64,000 bases of DNA from Bradyrhizobium acaciae (GTDB taxonomy: Bacteria; Pseudomonadota; Alphaproteobacteria; Rhizobiales; Xanthobacteraceae): NCBI RefSeq assembly GCF_020889785.1, contig NZ_JACMYK010000010.1:54131-118130 (forward strand), given 5' to 3'. Under the pieces are notes generated by a model. It searched no databases, had not been told where the DNA came from, and worked only from the letters and a program-made list of their open reading frames with translations. The translations under genes and the position numbers were made by a program. Shown piece by piece: positions 1-9,139 of this stretch (positions within the stretch are counted from its first letter, which is position 1; each line of letters begins with the position of its first letter).

Positions 1-613
1 TCGACAACGCGTGGAGATGCACGCCCTCTCTCGGCAGCAGCGACGGCGTGACCGTGGCCGCAATCGCCCCCGGGACCACATTGATCAGGAACAGCCACGG
101 CCACGACCAGGTTTGCGTGATCCAGCCGCCGACCACGGGTCCGACGGTCGGTGCCAGCACCGCGACGACGCCGCCGATCGTGGTGGCCACCGCATGACGG
201 CGCACCGGAAACAGCGTGAACACGGCAGAGAACACCGCGGGGATCAGGACGCCGCCGGAGAATCCCTGCAGCACGCGAAACACCAGCAGCACGGCAAAGC
301 CGCCGCTGAAAGCGCAGCCGATCGACGCGATCGTGAACAGGCTCACGGCAACGACGAACAGCCATCGCAACGACAGCACATGCGTAAACAGTCCGGTCAG
401 CGGGATCGCGATCACCTCCGCGATCAGATAGGCGGTCTGGATCCAGCTCATCGCCGAAGGCGAGATCGCCAGCGCATGCTGGATCGTCGGCAACGAGGTC
501 GCAACCACCTGGATGTCGAGGATCGCCATGAACATGCCGAGGCACATCAGGAGGAAGCCGGCCCAGGTCGCGGCCGATGGACTGTCGGTTCGATGCTCCG
601 CCCGGTCGCTCAT
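1..613 (-). CDS. DHA2-type MFS drug/metabolite transporter, N-terminal part (cut by window edge)
   Basis: The reading frame starts at ATG 613 and runs off the left edge of the window, so about 204 residues are visible. Translation shows a short hydrophilic start, then a first membrane helix with the DHA2 signature F-M-A-I-L-D-I-Q-V-V-A-T-S-L-P-T-I, several more helices, an R-V-L-Q-G-F-S-G-G-V-L-I-P motif and the G-P-V-V-G-G-W motif C of proton-driven exporters. The start codon overlaps the stop of the ICMT-like gene (ATGA, 613-610), so it is translationally coupled and is the third gene of the polyketide operon. Export of the operon's lipid-like product is a reasonable inference. The substrate is not knowable from sequence. 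Confidence 0.85.
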   Translation of the reverse strand, partial: MSDRAEHRTDSPSAATWAGFLLMCLGMFMAILDIQVVATSLPTIQHALAISPSAMSWIQTAYLIAEVIAIPLTGLFTHVLSLRWLFVVAVSLFTIASIGCAFSGGFAVLLVFRVLQGFSGGVLIPAVFSAVFTLFPVRRHAVATTIGGVVAVLAPTVGPVVGGWITQTWSWPWLFLINVVPGAIAATVTPSLLPREGVHLHALS

Positions 614-1122
614 GGCGTGCTGATGCGCGGCCAGGCGGAAACCGAGAGGGCACGGGTCTCGGCACGAATTCGGACTGCAAGCACCGCGAGATTCAGCACG
701 GTGAAGATCAGCGCCAACGCCGGCAGATGCAGCGCGAGCGGCAGCAGCGCGATTTCACCGACGACGACGGCATAGTTCGGATGCGGGAAATATCGATATG
801 GCCCGGATGCCACCAGCGGCGCGCCCGCCAGCACGATGATCCGCGTGGTCCATCGCGGCCCGAGCGCGGCCAAGATCCACAGCCGCAAGCCTTGCAGCAC
901 CAGAAAAGCCGCCAGCGCAGCCAGGTTGACGTCCTGGTCGCGGCCGAAGATCCACAGCGCGATCAGCCAGCCGGCGTGAACCAGCACAATGAGCGGGTAG
1001 TGATCGGCGCCGACCTCGATCGCGCCCTGCGCCAGGAGCCGCGCCGTGTTGCGGCGTGACAGCACGAGCTCGCCGAGACGTTGCAGCGTGACCAGCGCAA
1101 GGATGACCGAAGCGAAGCTCAT
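610..1122 (-). CDS. Isoprenylcysteine carboxyl methyltransferase (ICMT)-family membrane methyltransferase
   Basis: A 170-residue membrane protein with four to five hydrophobic segments. The ICMT-family signature is near the C-terminal third (G-P-Y-R-Y-F-P-H-P-N-Y, then G-E-I-A-L-L-P). Start ATG 1122 overlaps the stop of the polyketide synthase gene at 1119 (ATGA). In Bacillus the homologous pair BpsA-BpsB (YpbQ) makes alkylpyrones and O-methylates them, so this protein probably methylates the product of the adjacent type III PKS using S-adenosylmethionine rather than a prenylated protein. The family and the operon are seen in the sequence; the substrate is inferred from the family. Confidence 0.82.
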   Translation of the reverse strand: MSFASVILALVTLQRLGELVLSRRNTARLLAQGAIEVGADHYPLIVLVHAGWLIALWIFGRDQDVNLAALAAFLVLQGLRLWILAALGPRWTTRIIVLAGAPLVASGPYRYFPHPNYAVVVGEIALLPLALHLPALALIFTVLNLAVLAVRIRAETRALSVSAWPRISTP

Positions 1123-2180
1123 GCCGCGTGCCTGAGCGCAACGCAGCTGAGCGTGAAGCCGGGCCCCAGCGCCGTGAGCAGCGAGCGCTGCGGCAAGCCC
1201 GTGGCGCAGGCCCGTTCGAGGACAAAGAGCACCGTCGGCGCCGACATGTTGCCGCAAGCCGCGATGACGTCGCGTTCGTGATCGAGCGTGCCCTGATCGA
1301 GCGCAAGCGCCCGCTCCAGCGCGGCGATGACCTTGGAGCCGCCGGGATGACAGAGGAAACGGTCGACGTCGTCTGTCGTCAGCTGCATCCGCGCAAGGAT
1401 TTCGGCAACGGCCGACCCAAGGTGATTGCGGACGAAATCCGGAATGGTGCGCTGAAAGACGACACCGAAGCCTTCCGGATCGACCGTCCAGCCCATGATG
1501 TCGAGCGTATCCGGCCAGAGCTTTTCGCCCGCCGCCTCGATCCGCGTCGCACCGCCGTCCCCGGCGCGGAGCACGATTGCGGCGGCGCCGTCGCCGAACA
1601 GGCTGGCGGCAACGATATTCGCCTTGGTCAGTTCATCGTGCCGGACCGCGAGCGTGCAGAGCTCGAGCGCAACCAGCAGCACGTTCGCGCCCGGCCGCGC
1701 TTCCGCCAGCCGCGACGCGATCGACAGGCCCGAGACGCCGCCGGCACAGCCCAGACCGAACACCGGCACGCGCGACACGTCTGTCCGCAAACCGAGCTTA
1801 CCGGCGACACGCGCCTCCAGCGTCGGCGTGGCGATGCCCGTCGAGCACACCGTGACCACGATATCGATGTCGCTGCCGATCAAATCAGCACGCGCAATCG
1901 CCTTGCGGGCGGCGTCGACGAACAGCGCCTCCGCGCCTTCGAGGAAGGCCTGCGTCCGCTCCGGCCAACCGCGCCGTTCGAGGTACCATTCGATCGGCTT
2001 GACGCCATAGCGATGCTGAATGCCGGTGTTGGCGAACAGGCTGGAGAGCGTCTCGAACTCGGGATAGCGGTCGGCGAGAAGATTGCGCGCGGCCTGCAGA
2101 ACTTGTCCCTGATGGAATAGATGCGGTGGAACCGCCGTCGCCATGGAAACAAGCGCGGCCGTCTGCTTGGTCTCGGTCAT
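1119..2180 (-). CDS. Type III polyketide synthase (alkylpyrone/alkylresorcinol synthase-like)
   Basis: A 353-residue chalcone-synthase-fold enzyme. The catalytic triad is visible: Cys145 in G-L-G-C-A-G-G, His278 in F-L-C-H-P-G-G, and Asn311 in C-G-N-M-S-A-P-T. It would condense a fatty acyl starter from CoA with malonyl-CoA to give alkylpyrones or alkylresorcinols. I chose ATG 2180 because a GGAG lies just upstream; a longer frame to 2246 has no clear ribosome site. It is the first gene of a coupled operon with an ICMT-like methyltransferase and a DHA2 exporter, which fits a BpsA/BpsB-type membrane phenolic-lipid pathway. The chain length and exact product cannot be told from sequence. Confidence 0.9.
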   Translation of the reverse strand: MTETKQTAALVSMATAVPPHLFHQGQVLQAARNLLADRYPEFETLSSLFANTGIQHRYGVKPIEWYLERRGWPERTQAFLEGAEALFVDAARKAIARADLIGSDIDIVVTVCSTGIATPTLEARVAGKLGLRTDVSRVPVFGLGCAGGVSGLSIASRLAEARPGANVLLVALELCTLAVRHDELTKANIVAASLFGDGAAAIVLRAGDGGATRIEAAGEKLWPDTLDIMGWTVDPEGFGVVFQRTIPDFVRNHLGSAVAEILARMQLTTDDVDRFLCHPGGSKVIAALERALALDQGTLDHERDVIAACGNMSAPTVLFVLERACATGLPQRSLLTALGPGFTLSCVALRHAA

Positions 2181-2300
2181 CGTGGCTCCAGTTCCCCCGG
2201 TTGTGGAACCACGCGACGTGCAAAATATTTCAGGCGGCGCCGACATCAGCCGCGCGCTGCATTCACTATAAATTGACCCAGCCTGGTGGTGAAACGCCGG

Positions 2301-3929
2301 TCAGGAAGCGGCGGTGTCTCGTTTGCGGAGCAAGTTCTTCACGAAGCCGAACGGCACCGGCGACAGTGGGCCCTGCGGCGCACGCGTGATCAGGGCGATC
2401 AGGAACAGCGCCAGCATCGCGAGCCAGAAGCACAGCCAGAAGCCGTCAATATAGGCGAGCGTGTTGGCCTCGCGCTGCACCAGCGCCGCGAGCGTGCCGA
2501 CGGCCCGCCCCATCGCCGTCCCTATGCCGTGGCCGGAGAATTCACCCGCCAGGCGCTTCAGCAGTTTCACGACGTCGACATCGCCGTTCTGAACATGCTG
2601 TCCGAGATAGTTCGAATGGATCTGCTCGCGGACGCGCAGCCAGGTGCCCATCAATGCGATGCCGATCTCGGCGCCGCCGAGCCGCATGATCTGGATATAG
2701 GCCGCGAACGCCGTGGCCCGCGACGGATCGGAGTTGGCGAGCGCCATGATGATGATCGGCAGCAGCGTGAACGCCTGCCCGACCGACGCCAGCAGAACGA
2801 TGCCGACAAAGTCCTCGCGCGCCCAGACATGGCTCAGCTGCGTGCCCCAGAGATTGGCGGCGGCGAATGCCGAGAAGCCGAGCACCACGACGATGCGCGG
2901 ATCGAGATGGCGGAGCAGCAGGATCGAGATCGGCACCAGCACGAACATCGGCAGCGCGCCGTAAGTGAACAACAGCGCGCCCGACTGCTCCGGCCGCAGC
3001 GCGGCGACGGTGCCGAGGAAATTCGGCACCAGCGACGAGTTCGACAGGCCGGTCAGCGTGTAGAGCAGGATGACGATCAGCGAGAGCCCGATATTGCGCG
3101 AGAACAGCACGTTGAAATGCGCCCAGGGCCGGCGCGCCACCATCTCGTTGATCATGAAGGCGACGATCAGGAGCCCGCCGCCGATCAGCAATGCCATCAC
3201 CGTGCCCGACGACAGCCAGTCCAGCCGGTTGCCCTGGTCGAGCCCGGCATAGGCCATCGAGACTCCGGTGCCGAGAAGCAGCATGCCGCCCCAATCGGCA
3301 TGGTGCAGCAGTTCGCGATTGACCGGCTCCTTCGGCGTACCGAGATAGACCATCAGCCCCATCAGCGGTGCGATCACCACGCCCTGCCAATACAGCCACT
3401 GCCAGCCGAGGTGCTCGACATAGAAGCCGACCAGCGAGCTCGACGAGTCCAGCGCGAAGCCGACGCGGATCGAATACATCGCGATTGCTGGAATCCACCA
3501 GCGGATCGGCAGGTTGCGCAGGATGATCATCAGCGTCGCCGGCACGAAGGTGCCGAGCAGCATGCCGTGCGCGATGCTGAGCGCGATCAGCGTCGTGTAG
3601 TCGCGTACGAACGGGATGGTCAGCGAGACCACGGCGTAGACCAGACTCGGGATTCCGAGCACGCGGCGCAAACCGAACACGGTGGCGAGCCAGGCCACCG
3701 CAGGCGCGACGAAGATCTGCGAGCCGATCGCCGCGGTCGAGAGCCAGGCGCCCTCGTCGAAGGTGAGCGAGAACGCGCCACGCAAATCTGGCAGGCCGAT
3801 CGTGGTCAGACGGCTGTCGAAATTCGCCAGGAACGCGCCGAGCAGCCCGGCCACGACCGCGAACAGCGGATAGCGCGCAACGTCGCCACGCGAGACCGGA
3901 CCGCGTTCGCGATCGTCACTTTCCGCCAT
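2301..3929 (-). CDS. DHA2/EmrB-like MFS efflux transporter
   Basis: A 542-residue protein with about 14 predicted membrane helices, the usual size and topology of EmrB/FarB-type MFS pumps. The N-terminal helix contains F-L-A-N-F-D-S-R-L-T-T-I-G-L-P, the family signature in modified form. Its ATG at 3929 lies inside the 3' end of the upstream membrane-fusion gene (14-nt overlap), the normal layout of an emrA-emrB pair. Because that partner is frameshifted here, the pump may have no working periplasmic adaptor. It shares the minus strand with the PKS operon, about 120 nt upstream of it, but appears to be a separate unit. Confidence 0.87.
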   Translation of the reverse strand: MAESDDRERGPVSRGDVARYPLFAVVAGLLGAFLANFDSRLTTIGLPDLRGAFSLTFDEGAWLSTAAIGSQIFVAPAVAWLATVFGLRRVLGIPSLVYAVVSLTIPFVRDYTTLIALSIAHGMLLGTFVPATLMIILRNLPIRWWIPAIAMYSIRVGFALDSSSSLVGFYVEHLGWQWLYWQGVVIAPLMGLMVYLGTPKEPVNRELLHHADWGGMLLLGTGVSMAYAGLDQGNRLDWLSSGTVMALLIGGGLLIVAFMINEMVARRPWAHFNVLFSRNIGLSLIVILLYTLTGLSNSSLVPNFLGTVAALRPEQSGALLFTYGALPMFVLVPISILLLRHLDPRIVVVLGFSAFAAANLWGTQLSHVWAREDFVGIVLLASVGQAFTLLPIIIMALANSDPSRATAFAAYIQIMRLGGAEIGIALMGTWLRVREQIHSNYLGQHVQNGDVDVVKLLKRLAGEFSGHGIGTAMGRAVGTLAALVQREANTLAYIDGFWLCFWLAMLALFLIALITRAPQGPLSPVPFGFVKNLLRKRDTAAS

Positions 3930-5062
3930 TGGCGACCGCCTCGCCGGTGTTGATCCGCGTCACCACCGACATGCCCGGCAGCAGCCGCTCGAGCAGCGGC
4001 TGGCCCTTGTCGAACTGAATCCGTACCGGGATGCGCTGTACCACCTTGGTGAAATTGCCGGTGGCGTTGTCGGGCGGCAGCAGCGCGAACTGCGATCCGC
4101 TCGCCGGCGCGATGCGCTCGACGACGCCACGAAGCCTCTGGCCGGAGAACGTGTCCACCGTGACCTCGACCGGCTGGCCCGGTCTGACGTTGGTCAGCTG
4201 GGTTTCCTTGTAGTTGGCGATCACATAGACGTTCGGCAGCGGCACGACATTGACCAAATTGGTGCCGATGTTGACGTAGTCGCCCGGCTGCACCTGGCGC
4301 TCGCCGGTGACGCCGTCGAATGGTGCCGCGATCCTGGTGTAGCCGAGCTTGAGTTTGGCCGATGCCAGCAGGGCCTTGGCGGCGTCGAGGTCGGCGGCGC
4401 GCTGCTTCTTGGTGCCTTGCAGGACCTCGAGCTGATGGCGCTGCGCTGCGATCACCGCGCGGCTGGCCTGCACGTCGGCCTCCGCCTTGGCATAGGATGC
4501 AGTGGCCTGCTCGAGCCGCTGCCGCGTGCCGGCGTCGGTCTGCGACAGTGACTGCTGACGTTCTTCCTCCTGGCGCGCCAGAGTCTGCTGCGCCTCCGCG
4601 GACAGCCGCGAGGCCTCGGCCTGCGCGATGGTCGCATATTGCAGCTCGACCTGGGTTGTTGAGGTTGTCGAGCGCGGCCTGGGCACCGACCACGCCGGCT
4701 TCGGCCTGCGCGACCTGCGCCTGGTAGTCGGCAGGATCGATCTGCACCAGCAGATCGCCGGCCTTGACGCGCTGGAAATCGGAAACCGCGACCGTGAGCA
4801 CTTCGCCGGACACCCGGCTACTGAGCTGGGTCAATTCGGCGCGCACATAGGCGTCATCGGTGGTCTGGATCGTGGCGCTGCCGGTCCATCCGTTCCAATG
4901 CGTCGTCGCCACTACGACGAACACCAACGCGACGAGCACCGCAAACAGCGGAATGGCGAAGCGTCCCCAGAAGCCGCTGGCCGCAGGCTGCGGCTTGGCT
5001 GGTGCCTGGACTGGAGCAGTCGCAGTCACTTGCGACGGACCATCTTGAACCTGCTCTGCCAC
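3916..5062 (-). pseudogene. HlyD/EmrA-family membrane fusion protein, single-base frameshift
   Basis: The first part (from ATG 5062) shows an N-terminal cytoplasmic tail, one membrane helix (about residues 31-52) and the start of the biotinyl-lipoyl barrel with T-T-D-D-A-Y-V. The frame breaks after A-L-D-N-L-N-N. The rest of the family sequence (Q-V-E-L-Q-Y-A, a long coiled coil, then G-V-T-G-E-R-Q-V-Q-P-G-D-Y-V) continues in the next frame down to 3916. Removing one base from the GGG run at 4653-4655 (CCC on the coding strand) restores one ORF of about 381 residues. It is either a real frameshift or a homopolymer sequencing error. It overlaps the EmrB-like gene at its 3' end. Confidence 0.88.
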
Positions 5063-5125
5063 GCTACACTCCTCAAGTCACGCGCCGGAACGCCAAGCCT
5101 GGTAACACTTGATGACGATGATGCC

Positions 5126-5923
5126 TCAGACCGTCTTCTCCGGCCACCGGCAGAGATCATTGATCAAACACACTTCGCAACGCGGGCCGCGGGCGAGGCA
5201 GGTATAGCGACCATGCAGGATCAGCCAGTGATGGGCGTGCAGCATGAACTCCGTCGGGATCACCTTCTCCAATCCCAGCTCGACCTCGAGCGGCGTCTTG
5301 CCCGGTGCGAGACCGGTGCGGTTGCCGACGCGAAACACGTGGGTGTCGACCGCCATCGTGTGTTCGCCGAACGCCATGTTGAGCACGACATTCGCGGTCT
5401 TGCGGCCGGCACCGGGCAACGATTCGATTTCGGCGCGGGTGCGCGGCACCTGGCTGCCGAATTCGGCGATCAGCTTCTCGGAAAGCGCGATGACGTTCTT
5501 GGCCTTGTTGCGATAGAGCCCGATGGTCTTGATGTACTCGCGCACTTTTTCTTCGCCGAGCTCAAGCATCTTCTCCGGCGTGTCGGCGATCTCAAACAAC
5601 GGCCGCGTCGCCTTGTTGACACCGGCATCGGTTGCCTGCGCCGACAGCACCACCGCAACCAGCAGCGTGTAGGGGTTGAGATGCTCGAGCTCGCCCCTCG
5701 GCTCGGGATTGGCTTTGCGGAACCGATCGAAGACCTCGTAGACCTCCGCCGCCGTCCATGGCTTTGGCTTTGCGATTTTCTTGGCGATCTTCTTGGCAGG
5801 CTTTTTGGCCGCCTTCCCTGCCGCGCGTTTGGGCAGCGGCGTTGCCGCTTTCGCGGCTTTCTTGTTCGGCGCGGACTGAACGCTTGACGCGCCGGCGCGT
5901 TGAGGACGGATGATTTTGGCCAT
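5126..5923 (-). CDS. nth: Endonuclease III (DNA glycosylase/AP lyase)
   Basis: A 265-residue protein whose C-terminal 215 residues match Nth. It has the helix-hairpin-helix L-P-G-A-G-R-K-T-A with the catalytic Lys, then V-D-T-H-V-F-R-V with the catalytic Asp, and a C-terminal four-cysteine iron-sulfur loop (C-L-A-R-G-P-R-C-E-V-C-L-I-N-D-L-C). It removes oxidised pyrimidines from DNA and nicks the abasic site. The N-terminal 45 residues are a Lys/Ala/Pro-rich basic tail, common in rhizobial Nth proteins. ATG 5923 was chosen because homology and the basic tail begin there; the frame continues upstream into the neighbouring gene without coding character. Confidence 0.95.
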   Translation of the reverse strand: MAKIIRPQRAGASSVQSAPNKKAAKAATPLPKRAAGKAAKKPAKKIAKKIAKPKPWTAAEVYEVFDRFRKANPEPRGELEHLNPYTLLVAVVLSAQATDAGVNKATRPLFEIADTPEKMLELGEEKVREYIKTIGLYRNKAKNVIALSEKLIAEFGSQVPRTRAEIESLPGAGRKTANVVLNMAFGEHTMAVDTHVFRVGNRTGLAPGKTPLEVELGLEKVIPTEFMLHAHHWLILHGRYTCLARGPRCEVCLINDLCRWPEKTV

Positions 5924-5945
5924 GAACGGGATATACTGATACGTC

Positions 5946-6506
5946 ATGACCGCAGGCAACGACTTTGATCGGAGCGATGACCTCAGGGCCGATGACCTCG
6001 AGGTGAATGCGCCTGAGGCGGAGCCGAAGCTGTTCTCGGCGCTGCTGACGCCGCACCGCTCGCTGAACCGCACGGGCTTTATCGTGCTGATGTCGTTCGT
6101 CACCGTGATCAGCTTCATCGCCGGCGCGGTGTTCTGGTGGCTGGGCGCCTGGCCGATCTTCGGCTTCTTCGGCCTCGACGTGCTGGTGATCTACTGGGCG
6201 TTCAAGGTCAATTTCCGCACCGCCAAGGCGAGCGAGGAGATCACCGTGACGCCGTCGGAACTGCGGGTGCGCCGGATCAGTCACCGCGGCCATGTGGCCG
6301 AATGGGTGCTCAATCCACTCTGGGTGCGGTTCGAGCAGATCTCGCATGAGGAGTTCGGCATCGAACGGCTTTATCTGGTGTCCCGCGGCCGCCGGGTCAG
6401 CGTCGGCAGCTTCCTCAGCCCGGACGAAAAGGCCAGCTTCTCCAAGGCCTTGACGGCGGCGCTGAATACCGCGAAACGCGGCCCGACCTACAACCCCGTC
6501 GCCTAA
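5946..6506 (+). CDS. DUF2244 family membrane protein
   Basis: A 186-residue protein with an acidic N-terminus, the P-H-R-S-L-N start of the DUF2244 domain, two adjacent membrane helices (about residues 45-85) and a soluble C-terminal part with S-V-G-S-F-L-S-P-D-E, typical of the family. Function is unknown. The family is widespread in alphaproteobacteria and lies beside nth in many of them. It is divergent from nth with only 22 nt between the start codons, so the promoters must overlap or lie inside the neighbouring genes. Confidence 0.88.
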   Translation: MTAGNDFDRSDDLRADDLEVNAPEAEPKLFSALLTPHRSLNRTGFIVLMSFVTVISFIAGAVFWWLGAWPIFGFFGLDVLVIYWAFKVNFRTAKASEEITVTPSELRVRRISHRGHVAEWVLNPLWVRFEQISHEEFGIERLYLVSRGRRVSVGSFLSPDEKASFSKALTAALNTAKRGPTYNPVA

Positions 6507-6520
6507 TCGCGCTCCTTTTT

Positions 6521-6569
6521 GAGCATGATCTTGTCGGAAAACCGGTCCCCACTTTTCCGGATCATGCTT
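6521..6569. repeat. Bradyrhizobium-type palindromic intergenic repeat, copy 1
   Basis: An imperfect palindrome starting GAGCATGATC and ending GATCATGCTT, with arms CGGAAAACCGG and CCGGAAAAGT-type on either side of the centre. A second copy in inverted orientation is at 20449-20496. It is intergenic and can fold as a hairpin in either strand, so it may also stabilise or end the DUF2244 transcript. Confidence 0.8.
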
Positions 6570-6597
6570 GTCAGAAATCGGGTGGTTTGGACGCGCC

Positions 6598-7515
6598 ATG
6601 GCTCCTAAATCAGACACCATGATGACACTCGCCATACATGACCAGCGCCTGGCCAAGCCGGGCCTCCAGAGCGCCGCGCTGCGCGACTATGATTCGGTGC
6701 GGCGCGCCATCGCGTTCATCTCGGAACACTGGCGCACCCAGCCGACCATCGAGGCGATGGCCGATGCCGCCGCAGTCACGCCGGATGAACTGCACCATCT
6801 GTTCCGCCGCTGGGCCGGGCTGACGCCGAAGGCCTTCATGCAGGCGCTGACGCTCGATCACGCAAAGAACCTGCTGCGCGATTCCGCCAGCGTGCTCGAC
6901 GCGGCACTCGACTCCGGTCTTTCAGGACCGGGACGACTGCACGATCTGTTCGTTACGCACGAGGCGATGTCGCCAGGCGAATGGAAGACCGGCGGCGGCG
7001 GCATGACGCTGCGCTACGGCTTCCACCCCTCGCCGTTCGGCACCGCGATCGTGATCGCGACCGACCGCGGGCTCGCAGGCCTTGCCTTCGCCGACCACGG
7101 CGGCGAGCAGACAGCGTTTGCCGACATGAAGCGGCGCTGGCCGAATGCGACCTATGTCGAGGACACCGCCGGCACCACTGCGTTGGCGCAGCGCGTGTTC
7201 GATACAAGCTTGTGGCGGGCTGACCAGCCGCTGCGCGTTGTCTTGATCGGCACCGACTTCGAGGTGCGGGTGTGGGAAACGCTGCTCAAGATCCCGATGG
7301 GCCGTGCGGTCAGCTATTCCGACATCGCCTGCAAGATCAGCAATCCGAAGGCCTCGCGCGCCGTCGGCGCCGCGGTCGGCCGCAATCCGGTGTCGTTCGT
7401 GGTGCCCTGCCATCGCGCCCTCGGCAAGAGCGGCGCGCTGACCGGCTACCACTGGGGCATCACCCGCAAGCAGGCGATGCTGGGCTGGGAAGCGGGACAG
7501 GTCGGATTGCACTGA
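6598..7515 (+). CDS. AraC-type HTH / methylated-DNA-protein cysteine methyltransferase fusion (Ada without its N-terminal domain)
   Basis: A 305-residue protein. An AraC-type helix-turn-helix occupies about residues 25-115. An O6-alkylguanine methyltransferase domain follows, with the acceptor cysteine in V-P-C-H-R-A and the G-R-A-V-S-Y-S-D-I-A winged-helix region. It would transfer alkyl groups from O6-methylguanine irreversibly to its own cysteine. Unlike E. coli Ada it lacks the zinc-binding N-terminal domain that senses methyl phosphotriesters, so methylation-triggered activation cannot work in the Ada way. The start is uncertain: ATG 6598 was taken, with ATG 6619/6622 and an upstream TTG as alternatives. 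Confidence 0.88.
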   Translation: MAPKSDTMMTLAIHDQRLAKPGLQSAALRDYDSVRRAIAFISEHWRTQPTIEAMADAAAVTPDELHHLFRRWAGLTPKAFMQALTLDHAKNLLRDSASVLDAALDSGLSGPGRLHDLFVTHEAMSPGEWKTGGGGMTLRYGFHPSPFGTAIVIATDRGLAGLAFADHGGEQTAFADMKRRWPNATYVEDTAGTTALAQRVFDTSLWRADQPLRVVLIGTDFEVRVWETLLKIPMGRAVSYSDIACKISNPKASRAVGAAVGRNPVSFVVPCHRALGKSGALTGYHWGITRKQAMLGWEAGQVGLH

Positions 7516-7551
7516 TCGCCGCGAGCGAAACCTACGGTCTCTCACCGTCGC

Positions 7552-7580
7552 CCTGAGGTGCGAGCGGAGCGAGCCTCAGG
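7552..7580. terminator. Hairpin between convergent genes (interspersed repeat type)
   Basis: CCTGAGG at 7552-7558 pairs with CCTCAGG at 7574-7580 around a GCGAGCGGAGCGAG loop, between the stop codons of the MGMT fusion gene and gpmA, which converge. The wording resembles a common interspersed repeat of Bradyrhizobium genomes. A role as a bidirectional transcript end is inferred; there is no strong T-tract. Confidence 0.5.
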
Positions 7581-7599
7581 ATGACGGATCAGACGTTGC

Positions 7600-8223
7600 T
7601 TACCCCGCCAGATCGACCTTGGACGCGACGGTGGAATCGGCATTGAGCCGATAGACCACCGGCGCGCCGGTCGCGAGCTCGCGCTTGAGGATCTGCTCCG
7701 GCGTCAGCTTTTCCAGCACCATGATCAGCGCGCGCAGCGAATTGCCGTGGGCTGCGATCAGCGTGCGCTGGCCGCGCAGCACGCCGGGCAGGATCTCCTG
7801 CACATAATAAGGCAGCGTGCGTGCCAGCGTATCCTTCAGGCTTTCGCCGCCGGGCGGCGGAACGTCGTAGGACCGGCGCCAGACCAGGACCTGGTCCTCG
7901 CCCCACTTCTTGCGGGCGTCGTCCTTGTTGAGGCCGGAGAGATCGCCGTAGTCGCGTTCATTGAGCGCGAGATTCTTCGTGGTCGGCAATCCGGTCTGGC
8001 CGATCTGCTCCAGCATCAGCTTCAGCGTGTGCTGCGCGCGCGTCAGGTCGGAGGTGAAGGCGACATCGAACGACAGCCCCTGCGCCTTCAGCTTGCGACC
8101 GGCGTCCTTGGCTTCAGCGATGCCCTGCTCGGTGAGATCAGGGTCCTTCCACCCGGTGAACAGGTTCTTCAGATTCCATTCGCTCTGACCGTGACGAACG
8201 AGCACAAGAAGACGATCACTCAT
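7600..8223 (-). CDS. gpmA: 2,3-bisphosphoglycerate-dependent phosphoglycerate mutase
   Basis: A 207-residue histidine phosphatase-fold enzyme with [10 protein letters not shown] at residues 8-17 (phospho-acceptor His), L-N-E-R-D-Y-G-D-L, and the second catalytic His in A-A-H-G-N-S-L-R-A. It interconverts 3- and 2-phosphoglycerate in glycolysis and gluconeogenesis. The length matches the short alphaproteobacterial form, not the 250-residue enterobacterial one. It follows dapB by 42 nt on the same strand and is probably the last gene of that operon. Confidence 0.95.
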   Translation of the reverse strand: MSDRLLVLVRHGQSEWNLKNLFTGWKDPDLTEQGIAEAKDAGRKLKAQGLSFDVAFTSDLTRAQHTLKLMLEQIGQTGLPTTKNLALNERDYGDLSGLNKDDARKKWGEDQVLVWRRSYDVPPPGGESLKDTLARTLPYYVQEILPGVLRGQRTLIAAHGNSLRALIMVLEKLTPEQILKRELATGAPVVYRLNADSTVASKVDLAG

Positions 8224-8265
8224 TTCAGATTCCGTTTTCGCTTAGATGGATTTCGTCGAGCGATC

Positions 8266-9078
8266 TCAGTCGTTCAACCCGAGAACGTCGGTCATGGAAT
8301 ACATGCCGGGCTTCTTGCCATGCGCCCACAGCGCAGCCTTCAGCGCGCCCTGCGCGAACAGCGCGCGATCCTCGGCATGGTGCGACAGCGTGATGCGCTC
8401 CGAGGGGCCGGCAAAGATCACGCTGTGATCGCCCGCCGCGGTGCCGCCGCGCAGCGAGGCAAAGCCGATATCGCCGGCACGGCGCGCGCCGGTCAGGCCA
8501 TCGCGGCCGCGTGCCGAATGCTGATCCAACGCGATCTTGCGGCCGGCAGCAGCGGCTTCGCCGAGCATCAGAGCGGTGCCCGACGGCGCATCGATCTTGG
8601 ACTTGTGATGCAGCTCGAGAATTTCGATGTCAAAGCTCTGGTCGAGCGACTGCGCGACGCGCTTGACCAGCGCGGCAAGCAGATTGACGCCAAGGCTCAT
8701 ATTGCCCGACTTCACCACGATGGCGCGGTCGGTGACGCTGCGGATCACCGCATCATCGGACTGCGACAGGCCAGTGGTGCCGATGACATGAACGAGGCCG
8801 CGCTCGGCCGCGATCGCGACATTGGCGATGGTCGCGGCCGGCACGGTGAAATCCAGGATGCCGTCGGCAGCCGCGGACATCGACCATAGATCGGCCGACA
8901 GCTTGACGTCATTGGCGGGAAGGCCGGCGAGCACGCCGGCGTCCTTGCCGAGCAGCTCCGAGCCGGGCGCTTCCAGCGCGCCGACCAGCACCGCTCCCGG
9001 GGTTTCGGAAATCACCCGCGTCAGCGTGCGGCCCATCCGGCCGCCGGCTCCCGCAACAATCAGACGCATGTCAGCCAT
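8266..9078 (-). CDS. dapB: 4-hydroxy-tetrahydrodipicolinate reductase
   Basis: A 270-residue enzyme of the lysine/diaminopimelate pathway. The Rossmann motif [11 protein letters not shown] is at residues 8-18. The catalytic segment [14 protein letters not shown] holds the proton-donor His and the Lys. G-T-T-G-L-S is the substrate-binding loop. It is flanked by DUF1330 upstream and gpmA downstream on the same strand, a gene order I associate with Bradyrhizobium. Confidence 0.95.
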   Translation of the reverse strand: MADMRLIVAGAGGRMGRTLTRVISETPGAVLVGALEAPGSELLGKDAGVLAGLPANDVKLSADLWSMSAAADGILDFTVPAATIANVAIAAERGLVHVIGTTGLSQSDDAVIRSVTDRAIVVKSGNMSLGVNLLAALVKRVAQSLDQSFDIEILELHHKSKIDAPSGTALMLGEAAAAGRKIALDQHSARGRDGLTGARRAGDIGFASLRGGTAAGDHSVIFAGPSERITLSHHAEDRALFAQGALKAALWAHGKKPGMYSMTDVLGLND

Positions 9079-9139
9079 GGCTCACCTCTCCAAGCCGTAT
9101 AGCGAGCCATGGCTGTTCCGGCAACCGAGCCCGCCCCGG

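Noticed and set aside
2286..3953. Long open frame opposite the EmrB-like transporter
   Set aside because: Composition of a shadow frame; the transporter helices are clear on the minus strand.
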